Positions 23,169-35,852 are shown, numbered from the stretch's first letter. The stretch is DNA of 64,000 bases from Glandiceps talaboti (GCF_964340395.1 NC_135558.1:14472000-14535999); one strand, 5' to 3'. A program made the numbers and translations. The notes: generated by a model not told the origin, from the letters alone.

Positions 23169-24145
23169 CCTTTGTCATAACTTGTCACGTGACACCACGT
23201 ACTGTGCTCTCCCTAACTGGTGTAATTTTAAAGTATACTAAAAAGGCCAAATAAAAAAAAATTGAGTTTCCCATAACCCGACCGCCTCTAGCCCTATACA
23301 TTTTTAACAACATTTCAAACAAAAAGATAAGAAATTCTTTGTCTTCTTAACCTTCATGCACGTCAGTTTTCTTTCCCCTGTGATGTCCGTACATATTTCA
23401 TCAAACTATCACAGAAGGGATATTCTGACCAACATTTTGTTCGTTTTGCGGTCGAAGCAATATGTTTCAAAAATAAAAAGAGTTAAAAAATTACAATCAA
23501 ATGAAATAAAATCCTGACCTACCTATCCTATTTTCTGAGTCAATGTTATCGGAAACTCACAATTAGTTTTGTTTCGGCCAACGGTACGTTTACTATTGAA
23601 TCGATATCCATTCGTTAATTAATTAGGTCCAATGCATACGCGCATGCTATACATGAATATCATCTATAAATTCTGTTTCTTGCCATATCACTGATTGATC
23701 AATTCATGGCAAAAGATATGAAAATTGAAAAAAAAAAATATTTTAAAGACTGTGTAACAGTTAAAACAATGTATTATACATGATTCTAATTTCTCCTACA
23801 TTGTGTACATTACCATTAGCGATTAAAAGTAAGGCTACCAATCTAAAACGAATGGACTTTCAGCGACTTACAGTTACAGATGTTAAAAAAGTCAACATTC
23901 TGAACTCAAATGTTCAACTCATTTGATATTCTACAAGGAGGTATAGTATTGCGATATAAAACAGCCTCGTCGTTATCAGTGCTGCCAAATTCAAAAGTTT
24001 AAATCCTGAGGAATATTGAAGGGGTGTTTGTGAAATTAAAACCCGTGTCACGGTACGTTGCATCAATCAATATTTGTCTACAAAATCCTTCTCATCACAT
24101 AGGTACATGTTTTACATTCCTGCCGATCTCCGCCAAATGATTTCA

Positions 24146-25159
24146 TCAGCAAAGAAATGGATTTATCCCGGGATGGTTTTTCAGGATTGGTATGACTTTG
24201 TGGATGCTATGTGCCGCCTTAATGATACCACGACTGTTAAGGTGTAGGCCATCCTCCTTAAACAGCGACTCATCCATCTTTCCGTTCTTTTTATTGAAGA
24301 TCCCCTCGTGCTCTATAAAGAGACAGTCATCTTCCTTAGCAACGGCTCGTAGATAATCATTCATCAGTCGACCGTCGTTATGGAAGGGGTCATTTCTAGG
24401 AAGGATGCCCGAGATAACAATATGCACATTGCGGTGAATCAGGTACACGTCCTTTATGATGTCTCGTATCTCAACTGCTGCATATCTAATCGCATCAAAC
24501 TTTCCCTTCGAGACATCATGCGTCCCGATGTGAATAATGAGTGTGCGGACGCCTTCCAAGTCCGCCTGCCGATTTAGGAAATGATGAACCTTCTTCATCG
24601 TTCCGTCATTCAAGGCGGTGAGTTTTACATTTCCGAGAAGCGTCCCTCGATTTATGTCTTTGATCGTGGAGTCGCCTACAACGTAAGTAAGTGCGCCATC
24701 AGCGCCCGTTTTGTGGCGTTGGTATTCGCGGATTGCGTCGATGCCAGATCCACAGACGTCGATAGGTGGGTCTTCCAGTGGATTGCCATACAAATACACG
24801 GTCTCTAAGTTTTCCATTTTCATTCCAAACTGTGATGGCAACGTTTCTATTTTATTATAACTTGCATCTAAAGTCTCGAGCAATTTCAAATCGTAAATCG
24901 AAACAGGTAACCGTGATAAGTTATTGTAACTAATATCTAACACAACGAGTTTTGTTAATTTCCATAACACGTTTGGAATGTCACGAAAACGGTTACAACC
25001 CAGATTAAGTTCGCGTAGATTTTCCAACGCTCGAAATTTACCTGGTAAATTCTTCAAGTTATTGTATTTGCAATCTAGTTTCTTAATGGTCGTCTTGTCA
25101 CATACTTCAATAGGTAGAGTCATTAGTGAGCGGCTTCTAAGGTTCACTTCGTTGGCCAT
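24146..25159 (-). CDS. Leucine-rich repeat protein fused to SGNH-hydrolase domain
   Basis: This single-exon ORF encodes 337 aa from MANEVNLRSRSLMTLP; an in-frame Met 12 codons upstream is the alternative start. Residues about 26-130 are four to five LRRs of the LxxLxLxxNxLxxLP type, followed by a capping region (NPLEDPPIDVC, then GIDAIREYQRH) typical of ROCO/MFHAS-like LRR proteins. After a short GADGAL linker comes an SGNH domain: block I GDS with Ser164, a GTHD block at 212-215, and DGLH with Asp303 and His306. The Ser-Asp-His set is present, so esterase/lipase-type hydrolysis is possible. The block III Asn (GTND), part of the oxyanion hole, is His. No signal peptide or membrane segment is seen, so it is probably cytosolic. 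A 5' UTR splice acceptor (tttattacag) may lie at about 25230. Substrate unknown. Confidence 0.82.
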   Translation of the reverse strand: MANEVNLRSRSLMTLPIEVCDKTTIKKLDCKYNNLKNLPGKFRALENLRELNLGCNRFRDIPNVLWKLTKLVVLDISYNNLSRLPVSIYDLKLLETLDASYNKIETLPSQFGMKMENLETVYLYGNPLEDPPIDVCGSGIDAIREYQRHKTGADGALTYVVGDSTIKDINRGTLLGNVKLTALNDGTMKKVHHFLNRQADLEGVRTLIIHIGTHDVSKGKFDAIRYAAVEIRDIIKDVYLIHRNVHIVISGILPRNDPFHNDGRLMNDYLRAVAKEDDCLFIEHEGIFNKKNGKMDESLFKEDGLHLNSRGIIKAAHSIHKVIPILKNHPGINPFLC

Positions 25160-25259
25160 TTTAATTAAGATCCGGACATCAAAACGTGATTGCAAACTAA
25201 CATCAGCACGTCACTCCGTTCACCACTCACCTGTAATAAACAATGATTTGCTTTGTTAG

Positions 25260-27658
25260 AGCATGCGTGCTGGCTTTATTGGTAGTAAATTATTTCATTA
25301 TGCAGTGTTTATTAAGTCCACGGCTTAGCAATTTTGACATATTCCGCTTGTGCATCACTTAGCAACCGACATACAGAAGCTGAAGCGTGCGTGTCAACGG
25401 TGGTATGTTATAAAGTCAGACGCATAGCTCACAATTGATCGTTGTGCTCTTTGCTCCCTTATTTTTTTTGTTTCATTTGGAAAATGACAGTATTTTACTC
25501 ACTGAATTACCATTTGATCATTACTCGGGGACACATTCATGCATGTAGAACAGTATCCACTCATTGCAGGAGATGCAAATAAGGGTAATGCTAGGGAGTT
25601 TAACCCTATTCCTATACCTAATCCTATGGTAAACCTTACTCCCTAGCTTGAAACATATTTGTATATATATTATATCTTATAATATACAATAATGTAGATA
25701 TATATTAAATTCAAATATACAGTTAAAACTCATCCAAATATGTATGTCCATATATATATATATATATATATGCGGTCAGTATATACGGGTCTACATTTTT
25801 GCTATTACAAGGATGCAATAATATATATAGTCAATTAACATGAACGATTTGAATACATAAATTATTGGTGACCCAAGAATTTAGATTGGCATTAGAAGTG
25901 GGTAGAAATGAGTATGCATAATACATGGTGGTTTTTATTCTGATTTCAATAACACAGCTTCGAATACAACGCGATGTATGCTAGTGTTAGGGCACAGTTT
26001 GGATACAATCACACACAAAAAAATCTATAAAAATGTACACTAGTGATGCTATATTTTAAGATATTTTTTAGTGAGATTGAATGAACAGTTTCTTGCAATA
26101 TTTTGACTAAACTTGTGATATGAAATGAGCTAAATGAGCTTCATGCAAGACATCAAATACAGACATCAAAACACTGCAGTATACGTTATTTTATCTAAAG
26201 AAGATGTAACAAGAAATTGCGATCCTCTATCTTTAAAAAAATGTAGCATGTGCGGTTTCTTACTGTTTTTTTTTTTACTGCATGGCTAGTACCAAACCAC
26301 AGTGGATCAAACAGAGCTAGCGAACACTAACTTGCAAACGAACTACTGTAGATACAAACTGTCTCACATTGGATTGACTTTGACTATGTAAAATACGTCG
26401 CCAAAATTATGTACGGCTGTATTGACCTCTACCAACACGATCGTTGGAAGAATTTAATATGTTTTTTTTTGTATTTGATCATGCGATTTGAGGTGGTATT
26501 CTTATAACACTTTCAGGTTAGAAAGAGATCCGTAGTCTTCTGTGAAAGAGAAAGCAATATTGGATTGATGATGCGAGTTTGGATAATTGTTTGTTTTGTT
26601 TTTAGTTGTCTGTGGTTTTGTCTAGTGTTTTTAACACGTTGACGATATCGTATACATTTTGCGATAATACATTATACGGGAGAAATGGAATGGTCTTGGT
26701 GTTTCACTCCCGGAACACATCATTATTTTTTTTTAAACACACACTCAGACAACTTCAAATGACAAGATGCCATATGGATTATCAGTTGTAAAGTAAACAA
26801 TTAAAGTCATAAAACACATGCACTGTAAAGAATAACAGTGCTTTATCACTATTCAATGTGATTAGATAAAGAATCCTGTTGTGTGTGTTGTGCCTATGTT
26901 CTTGTGTGGTCGTCTGGAGTTGAAATGTGTCCAAGTTTGTGACTGTCAAAAACATCATCGCGGGTTCATGACTGAAACACCAAGGCAACTTCATTCTCTC
27001 CTGTAAGTATTTTGTCATTCTTTACACACGAGCTCTTTTCTTCATAATTGTTATTTTAATTGTATTCGTGCCAATATACACTAAATGAGATACGTGAAAT
27101 CTTTACACTGTTCTGATTTGTTTCAATGTACTCTTCTGATAATTTCTGAATTGGAAACGGTACCATCAATTTGTTAAAAGCAATTTTGATTAAGAAAATT
27201 ATACACAGTGGTCGAATTGACATGGTACCTAATGTTTTCATATAAGGAGAGTTTGTGGCTATGGAAACCTTTAGTAGGGAAAATAAAAACAGACTGATTG
27301 AACAGTTCGGAACACGATATTCCCATTTAGGTGATAACGAATAAAATGTGCTCTATCACCAGTAGGTTAAAAGTACTAAGGGCAGAAGTTCAGTAGATGA
27401 TCAAACATAATCATGACTACCACCACCGCCACAGTACCAGAGCTAACGTCACCCTCACTAACACCACAACCACCACAGTACCACCGCCACCATAATATCA
27501 CTACTACTACCACCACCACCACCACCACCACCATCACCACCAGCAACAACATCATCAACAACAACAACAACAACAACAACAACACTACCACAACCAAAAC
27601 CATCATCACCACCAAGTAAATCATTACCACTATCAACACCACCACCACCACCACCACC

Positions 27659-27704
<46 letters not shown>

Positions 27705-29550
27705 CTACCACAACCAAAACAATCATCATCACCAAGTAAATCATAACTACCACTATCAACAACAACACCACCACCACCAAACATCACCAAGACTACAACT
27801 ACTATTAAAACATGAACAAGAACAACACCATCAATAATTACGTACAGTGTTGACATCGACAAGCAGGCTAACACAACGATGGCAAGGACGTCGACGTCGA
27901 CGACCAGAACGACGAAGTCAATGACAAAATCAAATACGACAGGTAAATCATGGCGAAAATGAGAATTAGAAATTCTATCAAATTCATCTCCTCGGCAATT
28001 CATAACCTATCTACCACCTCCTGGTGAGACTATGGTAACGAAATTAAATTTCATTTTTATTTGATTTCAACTGCCGATGGATTTGTATTGAAAGCAGAGT
28101 GTATTTAACGAATGCTCCAGTCGGAAATGAAAGTGCCTCTTCGACATCGGTAACGTTTGTACTACTTGTTATTGTCCCTTGATCAGTAATATGTCCATAA
28201 CTACCGACCGTTTACAATAGATCGTCCGTCTAATGGCTTGTACGGGTAATAATGTAGACGTTGACAATTGCTAATGTGGACGGTGTTCAATACCTCGCAC
28301 GGCAACAGTGTCTTTGTGATGGTAAGACACTCAATAGTGAACACATACCTTATTCTGTGTTGTTTCTTCACTTGCATTGAAATAACACAAAGGGCAAATC
28401 GTGTCTGCTTCGTTGCGTGTAACATAACGTAACAACAAAGGCGTTATCACAACCTAGCCGATAAACTGTAAAAACTGTGAATCTGAGACCAGGGTAAATG
28501 TCACCTGAACTAGAGAAAGGAAGCGACCACTTTCGCGACAGCTATTGATTTAACTCGACGGCTATATTGTCTTTTTGCTGTGTTGTAATTAAACATCGTC
28601 TGTCAGTGACGTCAACTATCCAAGCAATTTTGAATTCGAGGACTTAAAATACCGAGCGCTGTTTACCTACAAGGGAACGCTTCGGGGTACCACGATCTGA
28701 TACACGATTCATATACAGCAAGTTATACGGTACTTACGGGAAAACAGCAGCTACGGGTCGATCGATCGATTCCGTGGTTTAAAAATAACCTCTCGTTTAC
28801 TTGTACATGTAAGTAGCTTTCATCAGTAACCGATCTGACATACTGCATTCCCAGTCGCTAAAGCCGTTGCTGGTGTTGAAAAAAAGCATCTCCAATACAC
28901 ACACACACAGCGAGTCAACACAGGAAGATGCAACTAACGTTACGGCTTTTGAACAAAACAGCGTAAAGCCGAAGTAAAAGCCACTGTGAACGTCACTTGT
29001 TGCTTCCAACAGTAGAGCACTTTGTTGTAATGTTTGCTGTTGTTAAGCTCATCAATAATTAAACTATTTCGAGTGCGTGTGTTAAGGTCCATGCAGCCAT
29101 AGGGCGTGATATTTGCAAAACAATACACCGACCGATGACTGTGTGTCATTTATGTTTGTCGACATCTAACATCCACGCATCAAAGAAGCAGATAATAGCA
29201 CCTGCTATCACCATTCAGCCGTACAATCACAATGGACTGACGAACTCGAGTTATATTACTTTATGAAGGGTCACTTTAGTTAACAAAGCCTGAGTGACAT
29301 GCATAGAATAAAGTATCCACACCGATGACAGCGATGGGGTCCACTTAAGACGACACTCCTACACAGCTCTATATTGAAATGACCTCCCTCTGTACCCACA
29401 ATAGTGGATGTCAATGAAACTCAATTACTAGGTATTTCGGTATACTATAGTAATTTAGGGAGTAGTCATTATTTATGCGAGGAGAGGGTTGTCAATGGAT
29501 ATGTCAATCTATAATACACGTTTGAGATAGGAAGGTTATCGGAAGGTGGG

Positions 29551-29640
<90 letters not shown>
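25260..29640. other. Intergenic, AT-rich with trinucleotide and TA repeats
   Basis: No gene is supported. It contains a short TA tract (25748-25771), a CAC/CAA trinucleotide cluster (27413-27780) that yields spurious Thr/Asn/Val-rich ORFs, a CRE-like TGACGTCA at 28607-28614 and, from 29553, a (TA)n array. Confidence 0.6.
27413..27780. repeat. (CAC)n/(CAA)n trinucleotide cluster
   Basis: Alternating CAC and CAA arrays occur in two similar halves; the phrase ccacaaccaaaac-catcatcaccaagtaaatca is repeated about 120 bp apart. This suggests local duplication of the cluster. Confidence 0.9.
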
Positions 29641-29644
<4 letters not shown>

Positions 29645-29669
29645 TTGGTAGTACTGGAACTCTTTCTTG

Positions 29670-29712
29670 GTTGTAACTCGGAGTTTCACGCATTGCGCGA
29701 TCATCAGACAAC
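29670..29712 (-). ncRNA. Hammerhead ribozyme (left arm, antiparallel)
   Basis: This is an exact inverted copy of the right-arm ribozyme. On the minus strand: GTTGT (29712-29708), CTGATGA (29707-29701), stem II (29700-29688), GAAA (29687-29684), CTCCGAG (29683-29677), TT (29676-29675), then ACAAC (29674-29670). A transcript of both arms would also form a 72-bp hairpin that competes with the ribozyme fold. Confidence 0.8.
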
Positions 29713-29715
29713 AAA

Positions 29716-29758
29716 GTTGTCTGATGATCGCGCAATGCGTGAAACTCCGAGTTACAAC
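29716..29758 (+). ncRNA. Hammerhead ribozyme (right arm)
   Basis: In order: stem I 5' strand GTTGT (29716-29720), core CTGATGA (29721-29727), stem II (29728-29740; CGCG/TGCG with loop CAA and a flanking U-U), core GAAA (29741-29744), minimal stem III CTCCGAG (29745-29751), and TT, giving cleavage triplet GTT with the cut after 29753. Then ACAAC (29754-29758) pairs perfectly with GTTGT as stem I. All invariant hammerhead positions are present. Stem III has only two intramolecular pairs, but CTC-C-GAG is self-complementary, which fits dimeric action. Self-cleavage is predicted, not shown. Confidence 0.82.
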
Positions 29759-29844
29759 CAAGAAAGAGTTCCAGTACTACCAAAACTATTACGCTCTGCC
29801 ACTGCGGTATAGAGCACTGTCTTAGCAGATTGATACTCACCGAG

Positions 29845-29928
<84 letters not shown>

Positions 29929-29933
<5 letters not shown>

Positions 29934-29990
29934 CATACATACATACATACATACATACATACATACATACGTACATACATACGTACACAT
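29929..29990. repeat. (CATA)n microsatellite next to (TA)n
   Basis: A CATA array with CGTA variants directly follows the TA array downstream of the hammerhead element. Confidence 0.95.
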
Positions 29991-30059
29991 ATACATTAAT
30001 ATAAAATAACATATCGGTGAAACTGTCCAATTCATAAAACAGATAGGCAATTAATATTT

Positions 30060-31099
30060 TGTCCAGTTCATGAAATGGCCAATCTTGTGCAAATTAGAGT
30101 ATTCAATACGATATATAAGGGGCGAAATTAATTTTTTGGGGCGAGAGATTTGAACAGGGCCTTGGGAGATTTTGGGGCAAGTGAATAAACGATGACAGTG
30201 GCTTTTGGAACCTCACCACCACACTCACTGTACTAGCTTCACCTGCTCACATCTTCAACCTAGCTGTTAACTTTACCATATTTTAGTGCACTGTGTAATA
30301 TCAAATTACCCACATTGTCGTTCTGCCTCACTTTGCTCGCTGCGTTTGTAACACCATAGACGGCTAACCCCAACACGTTTAGGAAAACTAATTCAGCTGT
30401 CAGACAGAGATTGTAAACCTTTCGTCCTTTACATACTTCAAGAGTTGCACATGAATATTAATGAAATTGTGCACTTGTTATGAGCACACCCAAAACACAA
30501 ATATAGGCATTTGTCATACAACTGAATAATTGTAAAGACAGGTGACTACCTATCCAGATCTTTAAAAAAAAATCAATCCTTATGCAGAAAATATATATAT
30601 GAACATCATGTAAAAATGATAGTCCTGTCTGAAATGAAGTAACACGGAATAGAATTGAAACATAAAATGATAATGAAAATACGCATTTGGAATTGATATT
30701 AGAATTTTAAATTCATTAATTTGGCAAAATTAAAAAGGAAAAAATAATGATTTAAATGATTATCAAAGTCTGACAATATAACTAATCACATAGAAAATCG
30801 ATTAATGATTAAAACAGAAAAATGTAGAAACACTATATTCAGACTGAGAGTGCCTTATAGACTGGGTAAACAGTTCCATATTGCAATATCAGTATACTTT
30901 AAATGCTTTATGCCATTTAACATTGCGAATCTTGAAGGATGAAATACTGTCTCCTGTAGGCTGAATGATAACTACTTCTGTATATTTGTTTTTCGTTTTT
31001 CATGTACTGTCGGCATTGCCATTTGATTGTATACATTGTCATGTATATATTAAACATGTCAAGTTGTTTCTTTATAGTTACCTTATCACTATGTTTAAG
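30060..31099. other. AT-rich spacer, nothing recognised
   Basis: I see no gene, repeat array or regulatory motif that can be supported. The 5' part of the LINE relic may extend into it but is not readable. Confidence 0.5.
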
Positions 31100-31149
31100 A
31101 CGACTCCTACTTTTTGTTTTAAGTCGCATTACTGACCAAGTTGACCCAC

Positions 31150-31210
<61 letters not shown>

Positions 31211-31700
31211 ATTTGCGTACAGAGCTAACAGATGAGTCGAAGATGCCGTTATAGCCCTACTACATCAAGTCCTTTTCATCTGGAACAACCCAAGTCTTTT
31301 GTCCGTATTCTATTCGTTGACTTTTCATCAGCTTTCAACACCATACAGCCACATCTAATGGTGAACAAGTTAAATGCAATGAATGCCAACCTCAACATAA
31401 TACTTTGGGTGTTAGATTTTCTAACTAATAGAAGGCAGTATGTTAGTCTATATAGCTAGTAAAGTGGGACAGGTGTGATTAATCACAATTCGTCCGCAAC
31501 AGTGTCTAGTATGCATAGTACGTATACTGGTGCACCCCAGGGCTCGGTAATCTATCCTGTTCTGTTCACTTTGTACACAAATGATCTAGAAAGCACAAGT
31601 GCAAAGGGACAGGTGGTCAAATATGCTGATGATACAGCATTTGGGGATTAATGAAATGGTGAAAAACACTTTGACAATCAAGTGCATGAGTTAAAACAAT
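31100..31700 (+). pseudogene. LINE reverse-transcriptase relic interrupted by a (CAT)n array
   Basis: Translated pieces in order: ITDQVDPL, a His run from a CAT array (31151-31210), QFAYRANR, an in-frame TGA, then VEDAVIALLHQV, a frameshift, FHLEQPKSFVRILFVDFSSA, FNTIQPHLMVNKL, a gap, YTGAPQGS, PVLFTLYTNDLE and KYADDTAFG. These are the RT motifs of a CR1/L2/Rex1-like non-LTR element: Q-F-A-Y-R, the D-F-S-S-A-F-N-T catalytic Asp block, G-x-P-Q-G-S and the Y-A-D-D box. Stops, frameshifts and the His run show that it is inactive. The CAT array expanded inside the coding sequence. Confidence 0.78.
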
Positions 31701-32429
31701 GGTGTATATGGACAACTATACAGACCATTATTATCCGAGATATAGATCAGTCACAAGGACAAAGTGCACGAGGTTTTTTAATGCAATCAATGAATGGACC
31801 TATAGGAAATCGTTTGATTTTTCATCTACCCAACTGTGACATTTCATACATTGATTTGTGACAAGATATACGGCAAAATATCGGTATTTTCACGGCTGTT
31901 TGATAATCAATGCTTCACCACTTATGTTGCGTTTTGCAAATTTGGGGCAACATTGACATTTACTCTCGTAAACCACGTGACAAGATTGCTAATTTTTTCT
32001 CCTTTTCCCCTTAGCATTGCAGATTGTATATTACCGATATTTCAAACTGAAATTGCACGATCTTTAAGAAAATGACACACGTTTGAAAATGACACACTCA
32101 ACTTGATTTTATTTTTTTATTTTTTTTTCTTCTGAGAAGTCTACTGTTATGAAATTCTTTGTCCAGGATGTAAATAAAAGCAAACATCAAGCAACTTAAT
32201 TAAAAAAACACGAATATTCAATTAAAACGATGCATTGCTCAACGCGCAAACACATTGTCAACTAACATGGTGCCACAGTTGGTTATTAATGTGGAAGGTT
32301 GAAAGGACCTACTTTCAATATCAAATAAAGTGATCATGGATATCACTGACCTTTCATGTATGGTTCAATATTGCTGCGATAATGAAGGTCGTTCTCGACA
32401 CATTCTTTATTAAGCAACAACTCCAAGGT

Positions 32430-32712
32430 ATGTATGTATGTATGTATGTATGTATGTATGTATGTATGTATGTATGTATGTATGTATGTATGTATGTATG
32501 TGTGTGTGCGTGCGTGCATGCGTGTATGCATGTATGTATGTATGTATGTATGTATGTATGTATGTATGTATGTATGTATGTATGTGTGTGTGTGTGCGTG
32601 CGTGCGTGCATGCGTGTATGTATGTATGTATGTATGTATGTATGTATGATGTATGTATGTATGTATGTATGTATGTATGTATGTATGTATGTATGTATGT
32701 ATGTATGTATGT
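32430..32712. repeat. (TATG)n array with TGTG/CGTG variants
   Basis: A TATG tetranucleotide array of about 280 bp holds two similar tgtgtgtgcgtgcgtgcatgcgtg inserts. All ORFs here are repeat artefacts (Met-Tyr-Val-Cys). Confidence 0.95.
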
Positions 32713-35712
32713 GAATAGCTGATTGAAATGCACCACGTCTCAAACTCTGAATAATGTGATAAATTTAAAAAGTTAGATACTACAGCATTACTATTTGACC
32801 ACCTGGCAAGATTTCAAGATAGTCTTAATGTAATGTAATTCGGGGGAGGACCAATGGGAGAATTAAAAAAGGTGGGGTTGGGGGAGGGGATGGGGTGGGG
32901 GTGGGGGTGGAGGAGGAGTCATATTTCACGTGGAGTACCATATTTCATGAAAAAGGAACTACTTGGGGGGGGGGGAGGGGGTGTCATTTTTAACTTTCCA
33001 CCACTTCGCTATTTTAGCATCCCATCACTGCCACATCTTCAATTCCATCGATGTACCACTTACCCGGCATTAGTCTCTTGGGAGATTTTTTTATCTCATT
33101 AACTTCAAATGCTTTAAGTTTGTTACTCTTATTTTTTTTTTAAAAGAAAATTTTTGTGTATTTTGTTTCCATTTAACAGTAGCACTCTCCGAACTAGATA
33201 ATGAAACCCAAAGACCTCAGCAAGTCTATTCGTTATACATATCAGTCACTTTGGTGATTTTTTAAAGAGTATTATAATTCTCCAGGATTATGAGCAACTT
33301 CATTGTTAAAGTCTTCATTCTACAAATGGTAATATTAGGTATTTGATCACAAACGAAAAAGAAAACGCAGGTAGCAGCGAGCACGTGATCTAGGATTATT
33401 GAAATTTCGTCTTTTAAAAAAAATTGTCACTTTGGGTGGAATAAAATTAACATTACATCTTATCTGTTTCGGGGTTTCACTTTTCATATCCTTGTTTTTT
33501 CCACGTTCTACCAAGCGTCTTGAAGGTGTATTTCGGATTAAAATTACAATCCGGGTGTGAAAAACGGTTGTTTGGTAGTGCTATAGAAAAGTGACCCAGA
33601 TCAAAAGAATAATCTATGTAATCCTTATGGCTCCATATCATTGACGATATCTCGATAACACTAATGCGATGACCTCGGAATAAATGTAACCTCCCTGAAA
33701 AGACAGTTACCTATCGTCTTAACATTTTCAAAATTGAGGATTATCACACCGGACCGGAAAAGATACTTCGCAATGTACGTATCAAGTAACTGAAGCCAAA
33801 GCATAACGTGATGGCGTGGGCTGAGAAAATACTCGTTTTACTTAAGTTTGCAGAAATGGCACTCACGGTACATCGTCGCAAACCACGGCCTGTTTTACGG
33901 CACCGTTCCTAACGTACGTGCCCCCCCCCCCCCCCAATTGTTTTATTTCGAAGTGTAGCGGAAGAAATAACAGCTCTGGTTTGCGAGAATGCTTCGTGAT
34001 AATACAACAGACGAAGAGGAATATATCAGGTAATAAACCCATATTATTATATACATAGACCCTCATATTCCCAGGGTGTGACGTCAAAGTAGAGTAGTAC
34101 AAAACTCGTACATTTCATATTACATTACTTCTGGCGTCAGAGGTATAGTGATATGGTCGGAAGTACGTTGAATGATGTAAAAATTAACATTCGTTTTACG
34201 ATGTTTTTATTAAATGTGTCGATCACAATTTCACAATGAATAAAGTAATTATGTGAAACATGGTTTTCTTTTTTAATTCGTGATTATTGAATATTGGACA
34301 GCCTGGCCTGACAAAAGGTCAAACAAAAATAATTGCTTGGTTCTGATTTACTCTAAATTTTAGAATAGGTGGGGTAGGTAGATTTTTTGTTGTTTTCTTT
34401 TATTGACATCTTATTTTCATATGTGAGTGTCTAGTTCAGGTAGTTATGTTTTTCGTTGTTTTCCATATTGTCTCTGTGTTATTGGTTTCTTCTCATCAGA
34501 TGTACAGCCATTACAGATTGGAAGAACAGTTTTATATTGTCTTTTTACGTTGATGTCAGTTTCCGCATGCACTATGTTTTGCAAGACTTCACGATTTTCG
34601 CTATTTCATTATTTTTTTTCTCGATTACGTAAAAGCCAGTTTAGGATCGGCAGTGAAAAAGTAGGGAGGGTCGGGTAACCGGAACGAAACATTTTTTAGG
34701 CTTAAACAGAGTACAAAACTACTCACACTTTCGATCGAAATATTTTCAATCATACGACGTCATCTCGGACTCGTCATTCCCTTTATGTGTCTGCAGCCCT
34801 GCTCACATACCGGCGCGGAGGGATACGGACGACATGAGAGGAATAATTCGGCATCGATGACGTCACGCTCCTTCGTAAAACCTGGAAATTACATATACGC
34901 TTTGCCTTTACATGCAGGTATATACATTTGCGAAGTGGTTTGATATTACTGTTATGTAGTGATATTTAATATAAGTATTGGAAATCTTTCATTTTTAAAT
35001 CTGCAGTTTGATTGTTTTTATCTTCTTAACGTTCTCAAATTGAACTAAATTGTAGGAATATTTGCAAAAACAGTTACGACTCAACCATGGATCTTTTCAG
35101 GGATAAATACCAATTTGAACTGTAATAATACTATTATGTTACCCTAAACCTACTTTGACATTTAAAGGAGAGAGTGATATATTATTTGAGGTATTCATTC
35201 CAAAATGAAGATACTGCCAGATGTTGGTACCTTACCTTCAGGGAGGATCCAATTTCGCGTCTAGATCAGCTTTATGTCTCACAGTTAAGCCCTGTTGGAA
35301 GCCTTGTTTCTCATGAACAAATCAACCGTTTACCAAATAACCAAGCAAATTCATATAAAGACTTCATTTAAGTGTCTACGCCTATATTGCAGGGACAAAG
35401 ATTCTTTTTAATATATTTACTGTTCATGACTTTGTCATTGACCTTCAGAATCAATTACCAAAACTAATCAATTTCATACATATTGTAGTAAATTTGGCGT
35501 TACTAATTGTGTCTTATTTCTTCCATGTATTATGCAAGAAAACATTTAAGATATACGCACGTCGTGCACATATAGCACTTTACTGAATGACAGGGTATAT
35601 CTGCTGTCAGTATAATGATAACATATTGTGATATAATGTTCAGGGTATAAAACCAGGGTATAAACTCCATACATATTTGTTCGTTCGCATTCAACTAGGC
35701 TTATGAGTATGT

Positions 35713-35852
<140 letters not shown>

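Larger units (their letters stand above)
17130..24145. other. Intergenic: repeats, LINE relic, no supported gene
   Basis: Between the two minus-strand genes I see the (GTCT)n and 160-bp repeats, a LINE 3' end, (CTGT)n at about 23128-23168, a CpG-rich patch at 21.65-21.8 kb, and otherwise plain AT-rich DNA. A GTTGCCATAGCAAC motif lies at 18808-18821. A tRNA-B-box-like ggttcgattc lies at about 18949 with no foldable tRNA around it. Confidence 0.6.
29553..29929. mobile_element. Hammerhead-ribozyme element, inverted dimer inside a (TA)n tract
   Basis: Two 72-nt arms (29641-29712 and 29716-29787) are perfect inverted copies separated by AAA. The right arm continues through a 58-nt segment (29788-29845) that ends ACTCACCGAGT and then (TA)n. 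Both sides are long TA arrays. Each arm carries a full hammerhead core (see separate entries). The 58-nt segment plus one arm equals the single copy at 43977-44112. The arrangement suggests a small non-coding retroelement that targets TA repeats, here as a head-to-head insertion or fold-back copy. Known hammerhead-bearing animal retroelements are Penelope-like elements and retrozymes; which it is cannot be told here. Confidence 0.75.

Noticed and set aside
24141-24160. TCATCAG in inverse orientation (also in the LDLa exons)
   Set aside because: No TTTC block at hammerhead distance. These are coding sequences or plain flanks.
27376-28003. Val/Leu/Gly-rich ORFs of 134 and 181 codons on the minus strand
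   Set aside because: Frames of the CAC/CAA trinucleotide cluster with no non-repeat domain.
29504-30050. ORFs containing [14 protein letters not shown] and [18 protein letters not shown]
   Set aside because: These are translations of the hammerhead element and its TA flanks. The same DNA folds as a ribozyme, so protein coding is not credible.
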